11,037 nucleotides of DNA from positions 1-11,037 of the forward strand of contig JALNXZ010000034.1 in the NCBI GenBank assembly GCA_023230125.1. The letters run 5' to 3'. Of this stretch, positions 1 through 7,096 are shown in pieces. The DNA comes from Bacteroidales bacterium (lineage in GTDB: Bacteria; Bacteroidota; Bacteroidia; Bacteroidales; UBA1402). A program made the translations under genes and the position numbers. Numbering within the stretch: the first letter of the stretch is position 1; the number at the start of each line of letters is the position of its first letter. Below the pieces are notes generated by a model, which was given only the letters and a program-made list of their open reading frames with translations, was not told where the DNA came from and ran no database searches.

Positions 1-981
1 ATCCGCAGTTGTGGTGGCGAAGTCCATTTTGAGACGCGAATGGACGACATCATCCTACATCAGCACGAAATTGTCGGCATCCGAACCTCGGACGGAAAAG
101 AATGGAGAGGTCCTGTCATCCTTGCCACCGGCCATTCAGCCAGAGATGTGTACAGGCTTTTATACCTAAAAGGAATCCGGCAAGAGGCCAAAAGCCTGGC
201 ACTGGGCGTCCGGCTGGAACATCCGCAAATGCTGATCGACCAGATTTTGTACCATAACGCCAAAGGCCGTGGTGAATACCTTCCTGCTGCAGAATACAGT
301 TTTGTGACACAGGTCAAAGATCGTGGCGTATATTCTTTTTGCATGTGCCCGGGTGGCGTTGTGGTACCCGCAGCCAGTGGACCCGACCAAGTTGTAGTCA
401 ACGGCATGTCTCCCTCCAACCGCTGTTCAAAGTGGGCGAATTCAGGATTGGTGGTGGAATTTCGTCCGGAAGATATCGCGGAAAATATGCTGAGAATCTC
501 CGACGTTGAATTTGAAAACACACCTTCCGAACTGTCCATTTTGCATTTTCAGGAACAACTTGAAAAACTCTGCTATATACAAGGTGGTTCCTCCCTAACC
601 GCACCGGTTCAGTGCATGAACGACTTTGTCCAGGGTAAACCGTCTCAGTCTCTGCCTGTTTCATCTTATGCTCCAGGCATTAAAAGTTCTACTTTGCACG
701 AATGGCTGCCTAAAGGCATTTCAACCCGTTTACAGGAAGGCTTCAAAATCTTCAACCACAGCAGCAAAGGCTTTCTCACAAACGAAGCACTTCTCCTTGG
801 CGTTGAAACCCGCACCTCCTCACCCGTACGGATTTTACGCGACCCACAACGACTTGAACACATCGAAATCAAAGGTCTGTACCCCTGCGGAGAAGGAGCC
901 GGTTACGCCGGCGGAATTGTAAGTGCTGCCATAGACGGTGAGCGATGTGCGGAAAGTCTGGCAAATACAATGAAATTCTGA
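1..981 (+). CDS. FAD-dependent dehydrogenase (COG2509 type), C-terminal part, 5' truncated
   Basis: The frame is open from base 1 (reading IRSCGGEVHFETR before the first internal Met at 40) to the TGA at 979-981, giving 326 residues. The gene therefore starts outside the window and the Met at 40 is not its start. The motif VILATGHSARD, the cysteine-containing CMCPGGVVVPA segment and the C-terminal GLYPCGEGAGYAGGIVSAA with IDGERCAESLA are characteristic of the uncharacterised FAD-dependent dehydrogenases of COG2509; the last motif is the part of the FAD-binding fold that closes over the cofactor. Family members are about 510-530 residues, so roughly 60 percent is visible, and the N-terminal dinucleotide-binding glycine motif lies to the left. 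It is probably a cytoplasmic flavoprotein; substrate and pathway are unknown. Base composition is visibly more GC-rich than in the two genes downstream, and no functional link to them is evident. Confidence 0.88.
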   Translation: MRSCGGEVHFETRMDDIILHQHEIVGIRTSDGKEWRGPVILATGHSARDVYRLLYLKGIRQEAKSLALGVRLEHPQMLIDQILYHNAKGRGEYLPAAEYSFVTQVKDRGVYSFCMCPGGVVVPAASGPDQVVVNGMSPSNRCSKWANSGLVVEFRPEDIAENMLRISDVEFENTPSELSILHFQEQLEKLCYIQGGSSLTAPVQCMNDFVQGKPSQSLPVSSYAPGIKSSTLHEWLPKGISTRLQEGFKIFNHSSKGFLTNEALLLGVETRTSSPVRILRDPQRLEHIEIKGLYPCGEGAGYAGGIVSAAIDGERCAESLANTMKF

Positions 982-985
982 CAAA

Positions 986-1017
986 TTAAAAAAATCATTT
1001 TTCTTTTCATTTTTTAA
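986..1017 (+). terminator. Weak AT-only inverted repeat after the flavoprotein gene
   Basis: TTAAAAAAAT at 986-995 is nearly complementary to ATTTTTTAA at 1009-1017 (one A extra), with a pyrimidine-rich loop, five bases after the stop codon. The placement suits a transcription terminator, but the stem has no G-C pairs, so it would be weak. It may simply reflect AT-rich spacer sequence. Confidence 0.2.
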
Positions 1018-1162
1018 GAAATGGTGAACTTCGGCATAATAACTTTGGGATTACAGAAAACAAGATAATCCTCTAAAAAATAAAACCGGGATATACATTT
1101 TAAGGTAAATCAAATTGCCAGATTTCATCTTAATTGGAAATATCAATAATTAGACAATAATT

Positions 1163-1194
1163 TTTGCAGAAAATCGATAAGATAATTATCTTTG
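1163..1194 (+). promoter_or_regulatory. Bacteroides-type sigma-A promoter for the TPR/coiled-coil gene pair
   Basis: TTTG at 1163-1166 is followed after 20 bases by TATCTTTG at 1187-1194. This matches the known Bacteroides consensus (-33 TTTG, 19-21 bp spacing, -7 TAnnTTTG) at every fixed base. Transcription would start around 1200, giving a leader of about 95 bases before the ATG at 1295. No operator-like palindrome is evident beside it. Confidence 0.7.
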
Positions 1195-1294
1195 AAACCG
1201 TTAAATATTCCTGTATTTAATTCTTCCAAAACCCATTTTTTCTTATGAATTTATTCAACCTAATTCAATAAATGGTAGAAAAATCTAATGAATT

Positions 1295-2875
1295 ATGAAA
1301 ACACCTCTTGTAAGCCTATTATTTCTTTTCCTTTGCGCTATTTCTAGCTACGGACAAAATGATGAAGCACGACGTCATTGCGTACGTGCTGAAGCCGCAT
1401 TAAAAATGGGATTATTGATAGATGCCGTTAAAGAGTATAAAGCCGCTATTGATATTAATCCCTACAATGGAAATTACTATTATAACATTGCATTGGTTCA
1501 AGAGAAGATTGGAACCAGTGACATGTTTAAGGAGGCTATCAATAACCTCAATAATTATCTTAAATTAGTTCCAGACTGTACAGACCGTGAACAAGTGATC
1601 AATAAGATCTACACCATTGAATTTCAAATAGAAGCACAGGAGAAGTTGATCAATCAGGCTGAAAATCTGAAAGGGTTATGGAGATCTGACTGGTATTTCA
1701 ATGAAACAGGAGTTCCATTTTGGCTTTTCGATTTAGACTTAATAGACAATGATTTGAGACTTACCGTATTGGAAAATAGTGGTTTATATCGCCCGGATTT
1801 CACCTATAAGACGGTAAGCATTCCTTACAATAAGGACGTCATTTCATTTGTTTTCACCAATGACACAAAACATGAAGCAGAAAATAATGATACCGAACAT
1901 TCTTTAGTAGATATTATAAGCAGTCAAAACAGTTCAATGTCAATGTTAAGTCCATTGATGCATGGTTTAATAAGTTCAACAGCAGAAAAGGCGTATCAGA
2001 GTACCTGCACCTACATTTTCAAGCTAAAAATTTCTACTGACTCTTTATATGGAACAGTGCGTATCATCGAAAAAAGAATAGATGCGACGACCAACAAGGT
2101 TATTCAAGACCAGGTACAATACATTTCATTCAATAAAAATGGACAGAACTACCCCCCAATGACCAAAGAAGAGAAAATAGAAAAAAAAATTAAAGAAAAA
2201 GGGAAGAAAAAGAATTTGATGACAGCAGTCACCATAGATTATTCTATTCCTAAAGGAATAACAGCGGGAACAGATGCGCAAGACTTGAAAGCGGGTTATA
2301 TGACACACGGATTTGGATTTGGTTTCTCATTAATAGAATATCCATTGTCGGGCATAGACACTATGACCATAGGTAAAAAGAAAAATTCCGGCATCTATTT
2401 TTGTGGCGGAGATCTTATACACTACTATCAAATCGAAGCACCTTATGGTTTTAATGTTCTGACAACTGATATCTACGATAATGCCAAAACTGTTGAACGC
2501 TCCTATCCCGGGAGCACTTCTGCAGGTGATATAGAAATTAGTTGTAGTTTTGGGTTGGGTGGATATTTTAATTTGTCAAATAAATGTTTTTGTGACTTCG
2601 AAATTCGTCCTTTGGGAGCAGGCATAAATATGCTTTTTCCACCTCATGACAATATGGAAATGCTTGTGTTGATCAATTATCAATGTTATATAAGTTTGGG
2701 GCTGAATTTTCTCAATAAATACAAAAATACAAATGGCATATTTGTAAGTTATAGCACAGGTTCGCCTTTTGCATATATTACGGACGGGAAAGGGTACAAT
2801 TCCAATATATATGCACAAGAAAAACCCAAAATAGATATCTCCTTTCTGCATTTTGGCTATAGACGCTGCTTCTAA
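1295..2875 (+). CDS. Exported TPR protein with beta-rich C-terminal domain
   Basis: The 526-residue product starts with a Sec signal peptide (Lys2, hydrophobic 5-17, likely cleavage after SSYG at residue 20). No lipobox is convincing at Cys14, because Leu precedes the Cys. Residues about 22-92 form two TPR-like helical repeats (AALKMGLLIDAVKEYKAAIDINP, then YYNIALVQEK with NNLNNYLKLVP), continued by a helix to about 125. Residues about 127-285 are beta-rich (GLWRSDWYF onward). A lysine/glutamate-rich linker lies near 288-309. The last 215 residues alternate polar and hydrophobic/aromatic positions, are rich in Gly and Tyr, and end in a terminal Phe (HFGYRRCF), which suggests an outer-membrane beta-barrel or a periplasmic beta domain. 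It probably acts in the envelope as a scaffold; the function is unknown. It is the first gene of a two-gene unit with the coiled-coil gene 11 bases downstream, under the promoter at 1163-1194. A run of nine A's lies in the linker codons. Confidence 0.85.
   Translation: MKTPLVSLLFLFLCAISSYGQNDEARRHCVRAEAALKMGLLIDAVKEYKAAIDINPYNGNYYYNIALVQEKIGTSDMFKEAINNLNNYLKLVPDCTDREQVINKIYTIEFQIEAQEKLINQAENLKGLWRSDWYFNETGVPFWLFDLDLIDNDLRLTVLENSGLYRPDFTYKTVSIPYNKDVISFVFTNDTKHEAENNDTEHSLVDIISSQNSSMSMLSPLMHGLISSTAEKAYQSTCTYIFKLKISTDSLYGTVRIIEKRIDATTNKVIQDQVQYISFNKNGQNYPPMTKEEKIEKKIKEKGKKKNLMTAVTIDYSIPKGITAGTDAQDLKAGYMTHGFGFGFSLIEYPLSGIDTMTIGKKKNSGIYFCGGDLIHYYQIEAPYGFNVLTTDIYDNAKTVERSYPGSTSAGDIEISCSFGLGGYFNLSNKCFCDFEIRPLGAGINMLFPPHDNMEMLVLINYQCYISLGLNFLNKYKNTNGIFVSYSTGSPFAYITDGKGYNSNIYAQEKPKIDISFLHFGYRRCF
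2181..2189 (+). repeat. A9 homopolymer inside the TPR gene
   Basis: Nine consecutive A's (codons GAA AAA AAA ATT) lie within a purine-rich stretch of about 45 bases encoding the Lys/Glu linker. A one-base slip would shift the frame and remove the C-terminal beta domain. Whether slippage happens cannot be told from one sequence. Confidence 0.5.
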
Positions 2876-2886
2876 TCAATCTCAAA

Positions 2887-4182
2887 ATGAGGTATTTCCT
2901 CTCCATTCTGTTGATATTTCCTATGTTCTGCATGGCTCAGAATATACCGAAAGCGAGCAATCCCGTTCCTGTATACAATCATCCGAAACGGTCGAAAATA
3001 CCTGATAATCAGATTGAAAGCTATAAATATGTTTGGTACATCATTTATCCTGATCATATTATTGAATCTGTAAGACAGGCTGGATATAATCAGCCGAAAG
3101 AGGTCGGGCCTTTTACTGAGGAAGTATGCATGGGTGCAGTACAGGATTGTAGTCAGGAAGGCTTGAAGGTCGGATATAGCAAACGCCTTAATCCCAGGTA
3201 TAATCCTCCAGAAAATGGATCTGCCAAACTGAGTGATCAAGCAGATCATTCACAAGAAGCGGAGTACACGTATGACCCACTGCAGGATGCAATCAATCAT
3301 GCAAGCCAGAACCAAATAAAAGCTGTAAACAATGATCCGAATGTAGTGGATCTCTCGGGCCTTAAAGATTCATACTCGGCAAAAGTAAATCCGCTTGAAC
3401 TAAAAAGCCCTGCACAAATAAACACTTCAAAAGAAAAATGCCAGGAAGCACTCGTTTATGCAGCCAACAGAATTAGCGCATTGAAACAAATGATCAATAA
3501 TAGCGGTAAACTACTTGAGCAACAGAATAAAACTATAGTTACAGCTGAAAATGAAGTCAAAAACTGGGAAGAAACACTATTAGAAAATAAATTTCGCATA
3601 GCCCAGGGCTTAACCGATGTGGCAATCGATAATCTAGGTGAAATGTCCAGTAACAAATTCAATAAACAAATCAAAGAATTGGATGCCGTAAAAGAGTCGG
3701 CTCAGAAAACCGGAAAAATTGCGACACTTGAGGTGTCCACCGGAATGCTTGAAGAAACACAAAAGAAAGCAACTTTTTTTAAAAACGTTTCATCGGGATA
3801 TGGAGGTTTTGAAAACAGCGTTAATACCAGCTGTTATATGGTGGACACCTACAAAAAAGGAGAAATTGATATGAACACATTGGCAGATGGCTACCTTTCA
3901 GTTATGAATGCAGTTGATTTGCTCAATATACCAGTACTAAAGCCTATACATTACGCCTTATTATATACACCTCTTGCCGCAGATATAGCTTTTAGAGAGG
4001 GAGCCTATAAACCCATGTCACAACAGGCAAAATCTAATCTGGATAGAACCAGATTAGATTTTGATATTCTCAAGTCCAAGATAGAATCATGGAAAGAAGA
4101 ATTAAATGAATATCAGAACTGTGGAAACAATTGCGACCTTATCCGACGTGTTATGATCAGGCGCCGTCCGGATCTGAGATAG
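2887..4182 (+). CDS. Secreted coiled-coil protein of unknown function
   Basis: I do not recognise a family. The 431-residue product has a signal peptide (MRYFLSILLIFPMFCMAQ, cleavage probably after Ala17 or Gln18; Cys15 is preceded by MF and does not make a lipobox). Residues about 20-130 are Pro/Tyr/Asn-rich and contain Cys81 and Cys88. Residues about 180-300 are predicted largely helical with heptad-like spacing (ISALKQMINNSGKLLEQQNK, then VKNWEETLLENKF and later EETQKKATFF). Residues about 330-372 are more hydrophobic, but charged residues interrupt them and I would not call them membrane segments. A second helix lies at about 380-410, followed by CGNNC (412-416) and an Arg-rich tail (RRVMIRRRPDLR). 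The mature chain has six cysteines, an even number that permits disulfides after export. It starts 11 bases after the TPR gene and is very likely co-transcribed, so the two may form an envelope complex; this is inference. No transport or enzymatic signature was seen. Confidence 0.8.
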   Translation: MRYFLSILLIFPMFCMAQNIPKASNPVPVYNHPKRSKIPDNQIESYKYVWYIIYPDHIIESVRQAGYNQPKEVGPFTEEVCMGAVQDCSQEGLKVGYSKRLNPRYNPPENGSAKLSDQADHSQEAEYTYDPLQDAINHASQNQIKAVNNDPNVVDLSGLKDSYSAKVNPLELKSPAQINTSKEKCQEALVYAANRISALKQMINNSGKLLEQQNKTIVTAENEVKNWEETLLENKFRIAQGLTDVAIDNLGEMSSNKFNKQIKELDAVKESAQKTGKIATLEVSTGMLEETQKKATFFKNVSSGYGGFENSVNTSCYMVDTYKKGEIDMNTLADGYLSVMNAVDLLNIPVLKPIHYALLYTPLAADIAFREGAYKPMSQQAKSNLDRTRLDFDILKSKIESWKEELNEYQNCGNNCDLIRRVMIRRRPDLR

Positions 4183-4204
4183 CGGAATTCAATCCGTTGG
4201 GCAA

Positions 4205-5371
4205 TCAAGGAATCTCCAACTCATCTCTTGAAGGCAACTTGGGGAATTTGGCATGCGGTTCATTCTGATACCAGAAGGAAGTAGTTGAAATATCAGATTG
4301 TTGAGGATTATACCTCCCGTCGCTTTTCCAGCCTAAGTCCTGAATAGTTACTTTCAAATCTTTATCAAAACGAACGGGATCTGCTATATGCCAGCGATAT
4401 AGTCCGAACGAGGTGACGGCTTTATATAACCCGTCAGGACGGATTACCTGATGTAAGCCAGCATAAGGAGTGGTAAATTCCTGATATTGGTGAATTGCTT
4501 TATTCTCGAAATTATAAGAACCGCAGAAATAATCCTCCGTCCCTGTGCCACAAATGGTTGGATAATCACTGTCTCCATCTATGAAAAACTTCATTTCGCC
4601 TTCACCCCACCAACCATTATCATGAACCCTATAAGCCATGTATGTTCCAACATATTGACCTTTACCTTTTATTCCATCTACAAGTGTGTGTATTGAACCT
4701 TTTGTAGGGTTTGAACGTCTGAACTGTACATGTAGATAGGCCTCATCATCGGATACGTCTGTCAAAACATAGTTAATCTGATAGTATAAACGCATTGGTT
4801 TATCACTGATATTTTCCAAAGTCATTTTACATTTCTTCCGAAAAGGCATTGTCCAATAGCAATTGAAGGCACTGCCCGGATTCACACAAACAGCCAAAGA
4901 TGAAAGTTGCGCATATTGATTATAGGCACTGGCAAAGAAATCGCCAACCGGACACTCAACGGATGGTTCGGTTTCATCATCCCAATAGATTCTTAATATA
5001 GAAAAACGCCAGTTGCCTGTCGGAGTCATCCAAATTTGTTGAATTGCTCCTGACCCGGTCATCTCAGCAATCGTATATGTCTCGTTTGCTCCAATATTTA
5101 TAAAAGGATTTATTTTCCATCCTTTTCCCAAATCGCGGGCGGGAGACCAAGAATTAGCAACATTGGGTATATTTTTGTCATTTGGATCTGCCATACCTCC
5201 TTTACCTTTCTCGCCGCTAAAGTTTTCCGGGCTTATTGAACGTGACTTGGCTTTTGAAAGTTTTGAAAGATTGCTCATATTAACAGAAACACCGTTAAAC
5301 GGGTAATTTTGCGCAAAAAGGCCAGTTGTCAAAAGACACAAGATGAACGTCAAAAGTTTTTTTGTTGTCAT
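4205..5371 (-). CDS. Secreted DUF2961 / GH172 glycoside hydrolase
   Basis: The 388-residue protein has a Sec signal peptide (Lys4-Lys5, hydrophobic core, LFAQ with cleavage near residue 20), so it acts in the periplasm or outside the cell. The mature part spans a whole DUF2961 domain: SPARDLGKGWKINPF (76-90), AEMTGSGAIQQIW (102-114), PVGDFF (141-146), NGWWGEGEMKFFIDGD (252-267) and the hallmark GTGTEDYF (275-282). In GH172 the conserved glutamates of these last two motifs are the likely catalytic pair; here the candidates are Glu257 or Glu259, and Glu279. GH172 enzymes work on furanosides of D-configuration: a bifidobacterial alpha-D-fructofuranosidase (difructose anhydride forming or hydrolysing) and exo-D-arabinofuranosidases are characterised. 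The gene is last in the operon, 6 bases after the ribulokinase, and nothing in it looks broken. With a FucI/ribulokinase pair upstream, a D-arabinofuranosidase role is more likely than fructofuranosidase, but the sequence alone does not decide this. Confidence 0.9.
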   Translation of the reverse strand: MTTKKLLTFILCLLTTGLFAQNYPFNGVSVNMSNLSKLSKAKSRSISPENFSGEKGKGGMADPNDKNIPNVANSWSPARDLGKGWKINPFINIGANETYTIAEMTGSGAIQQIWMTPTGNWRFSILRIYWDDETEPSVECPVGDFFASAYNQYAQLSSLAVCVNPGSAFNCYWTMPFRKKCKMTLENISDKPMRLYYQINYVLTDVSDDEAYLHVQFRRSNPTKGSIHTLVDGIKGKGQYVGTYMAYRVHDNGWWGEGEMKFFIDGDSDYPTICGTGTEDYFCGSYNFENKAIHQYQEFTTPYAGLHQVIRPDGLYKAVTSFGLYRWHIADPVRFDKDLKVTIQDLGWKSDGRYNPQQSDISTTSFWYQNEPHAKFPKLPSRDELEIP

Positions 5372-5377
5372 AGTTTT

Positions 5378-7096
5378 CTAAGCTTTTATGTTATTACTAT
5401 TTTTTAAATATTCTTCAAATTGTCCCAAACCTAAATATTTCAGGTAGCGTTGGCTATATATTTTATGGCGTTCTGCTTCCGGATAAAAGGTCTTGGCTAT
5501 GGAAGAGCCCATAGCAAGCTGAGCTTCACCAACAGTTTGATAGATACCTGCAGCAACGGCAGCAAACATAGCAGCACCGGAGGCACATGTTTGTTTTGAT
5601 TCAACCACACTGATAGGCATATTGAGAACATCAGCCATCGTTTGCATTACAAAAGGTGATTTTTGAGCAATGCCACCTATCGCTTTTACAGAATCGATGG
5701 GTATCCCTTCTTTCAAAAATCTTTCAACAATGGCTCTTGAACCGAAAGCGGTAGCTTCAACCATGGCTCTGAACACCATTGGCGCTGAAGTCCCCAATGT
5801 CAGACCTTCAATGGCTCCCTTGAGAGATTGGTCAGCATCGGGAGTACGACGACCGTTCAACCAATCCAGTGCAACAGGTGCGTCCAATGTAAGAGGACAC
5901 AGATCAGCTTGTGTTGAAAGTTCACTCAAAATAGCATCAGAAGTTTGTGAAATAAGTGCATCTTTTGTTTCCTGATCAAGAAGCTTTGATTTAGAGACAA
6001 TGGCATTCATCGGAAAAAGCAATAAGGATTTAAACCATGCATAAATGTCCCCAAAGGCTGACTGCCCGGCTTCTAGACCGACCATTCCGGGAAGGACAGA
6101 GCCATCGACCTGTCCACAGATACCGGGAATTATTTTTTCTCCGATATATTCATAAGAGGATATTAAAATATCACAAGTCGAGGTGCCGATAATACAGGTC
6201 AGTTCGTTCGGTTTTATGGAAGCACCGACCGCTCCAACGTGAGCATCTAATCCGGAAACAGACACGGATACGTTTTCAGGCAAGCCCAATTTTGAAGCCC
6301 AAAGCGGTGTCAGATACCCTGCAAAAGTATCTCCCGTATAAGTTTCAGTAAAAAGCCTTTTTCGCATTCTGCCCAAATAAGGATGGAGTTCCGAAAGAAA
6401 TTTTTCAGAAGGGAGCCCATCCCATGATTCACTCCACATCGCTTTATGCCCGGCAGTGCAACGGCTTCTAAGCATTTTCTCAGGAGAGGTGCAACCTGTT
6501 ACCAATGCAACCATCCAATCTCCATGTTCCACCCAGCTATATGCGGCATCCAATACAGACTTGTCCTCATTCAATATATGCAACACTTTTGACCACACCC
6601 ATTCTGAAGAATAAATACCTCCTTCATATTTGGTATAGTCCACCTGATGATGCTTGGATAAAGCATTAATTTGTTCAGCTTCACGGACTGCGGTATGATC
6701 TTTCCAAAGAATGAACATGGCGTTCGGATTCTCACTAAATTGAGGCAATATGGCCAAAGGCGTACCATTACTGTCAATCAGGACAGGAGTACTGCCTGTT
6801 GTGTCAAAAGATACACCTTTGATACGTTTGACAATGTCGTTGTCAACCTCTGTAAGCAAATCTTTCATAACTTGTTCCAAAGACTCCACATAGTCAAGCG
6901 GATGTTGCCTATATCGATTTACCGATGGATCGCAATACATGCCTTTACTCCATCTATAGTAATGACATACTGCAGAAGAAATCTCTTCTCCATTTGAACT
7001 GTCAACTAAAATAGCACGAACTGAGTCAGTTCCATAATCTATGCCTATAACGAATTTCTTGTCTTTCATATTATGAAGATTCACATCTTTTTTCAT
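5378..7096 (-). CDS. araB: Ribulokinase, AraB type (FGGY kinase)
   Basis: The 572-residue protein is close in length to E. coli AraB (566) and shares its motifs throughout: nucleotide-binding GIDYGTDSVRA (18-28), FDTTGSTP (97-104), ENPNAMFILWKDHTA (122-136), GGIYSSEWVW (159-168), GHKAMW (216-221), GLDAHVGAVGA (282-292, Asp284 the expected catalytic base), GTSTCDIL (304-311), GICGQVDGSV and GLEAGQSAFGDIYAWF (340-355), and a later NGRRTP. It phosphorylates a 2-ketopentose on O5 with ATP in the cytoplasm. E. coli AraB accepts both L- and D-ribulose. The start at 7096 overlaps the transporter stop as ATGA, implying translational coupling; Met10 (7069) would match the usual family N-terminus and is an alternative start. 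The position after STP, Ala in E. coli AraB, is Val105 here, in the substrate-binding region. Because the partner isomerase is FucI rather than AraA, D-ribulose is the likelier substrate. A short FucK-type kinase (about 470-480 residues) is excluded by length and motifs. Confidence 0.93.
   Translation of the reverse strand: MKKDVNLHNMKDKKFVIGIDYGTDSVRAILVDSSNGEEISSAVCHYYRWSKGMYCDPSVNRYRQHPLDYVESLEQVMKDLLTEVDNDIVKRIKGVSFDTTGSTPVLIDSNGTPLAILPQFSENPNAMFILWKDHTAVREAEQINALSKHHQVDYTKYEGGIYSSEWVWSKVLHILNEDKSVLDAAYSWVEHGDWMVALVTGCTSPEKMLRSRCTAGHKAMWSESWDGLPSEKFLSELHPYLGRMRKRLFTETYTGDTFAGYLTPLWASKLGLPENVSVSVSGLDAHVGAVGASIKPNELTCIIGTSTCDILISSYEYIGEKIIPGICGQVDGSVLPGMVGLEAGQSAFGDIYAWFKSLLLFPMNAIVSKSKLLDQETKDALISQTSDAILSELSTQADLCPLTLDAPVALDWLNGRRTPDADQSLKGAIEGLTLGTSAPMVFRAMVEATAFGSRAIVERFLKEGIPIDSVKAIGGIAQKSPFVMQTMADVLNMPISVVESKQTCASGAAMFAAVAAGIYQTVGEAQLAMGSSIAKTFYPEAERHKIYSQRYLKYLGLGQFEEYLKNSNNIKA

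Larger units (their letters stand above)
982..1294. other. AT-rich intergenic region with promoter
   Basis: This 313-base gap between two plus-strand genes contains no credible coding frame. It is strongly AT-rich. It holds an AT-only imperfect inverted repeat just after the flavoprotein stop (986-1017), an isolated -7-like match TAACTTTG at 1040-1047 that lacks a convincing upstream TTTG, and a complete Bacteroides-type promoter at 1163-1194. The remaining roughly 100 bases before the ATG at 1295 would be an untranslated leader. I see no strong hairpin or riboswitch-like structure in it. Confidence 0.6.

Noticed and set aside
60..539. Long minus-strand open frame across the flavoprotein gene
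   Set aside because: It is antisense to a recognisable conserved protein, and its own translation shows no domain or secretion signal; a shadow frame.
1040..1047. TAACTTTG as a second Bacteroides promoter -7 element
   Set aside because: It fits TAnnTTTG, but no TTTG lies 19-21 bases upstream, while the site at 1187-1194 has one at exact spacing.
2872..3249. 125-residue minus-strand open frame overlapping the start of the coiled-coil gene
   Set aside because: It is antisense to a gene with a clear signal peptide and operon placement, and it has no recognisable motif.
4183..4196. CGGA/TCCG inverted repeat in the convergent gap as a bidirectional terminator
   Set aside because: The stem is only four base pairs with a six-base loop and no T tract on either side, so it is not convincing.
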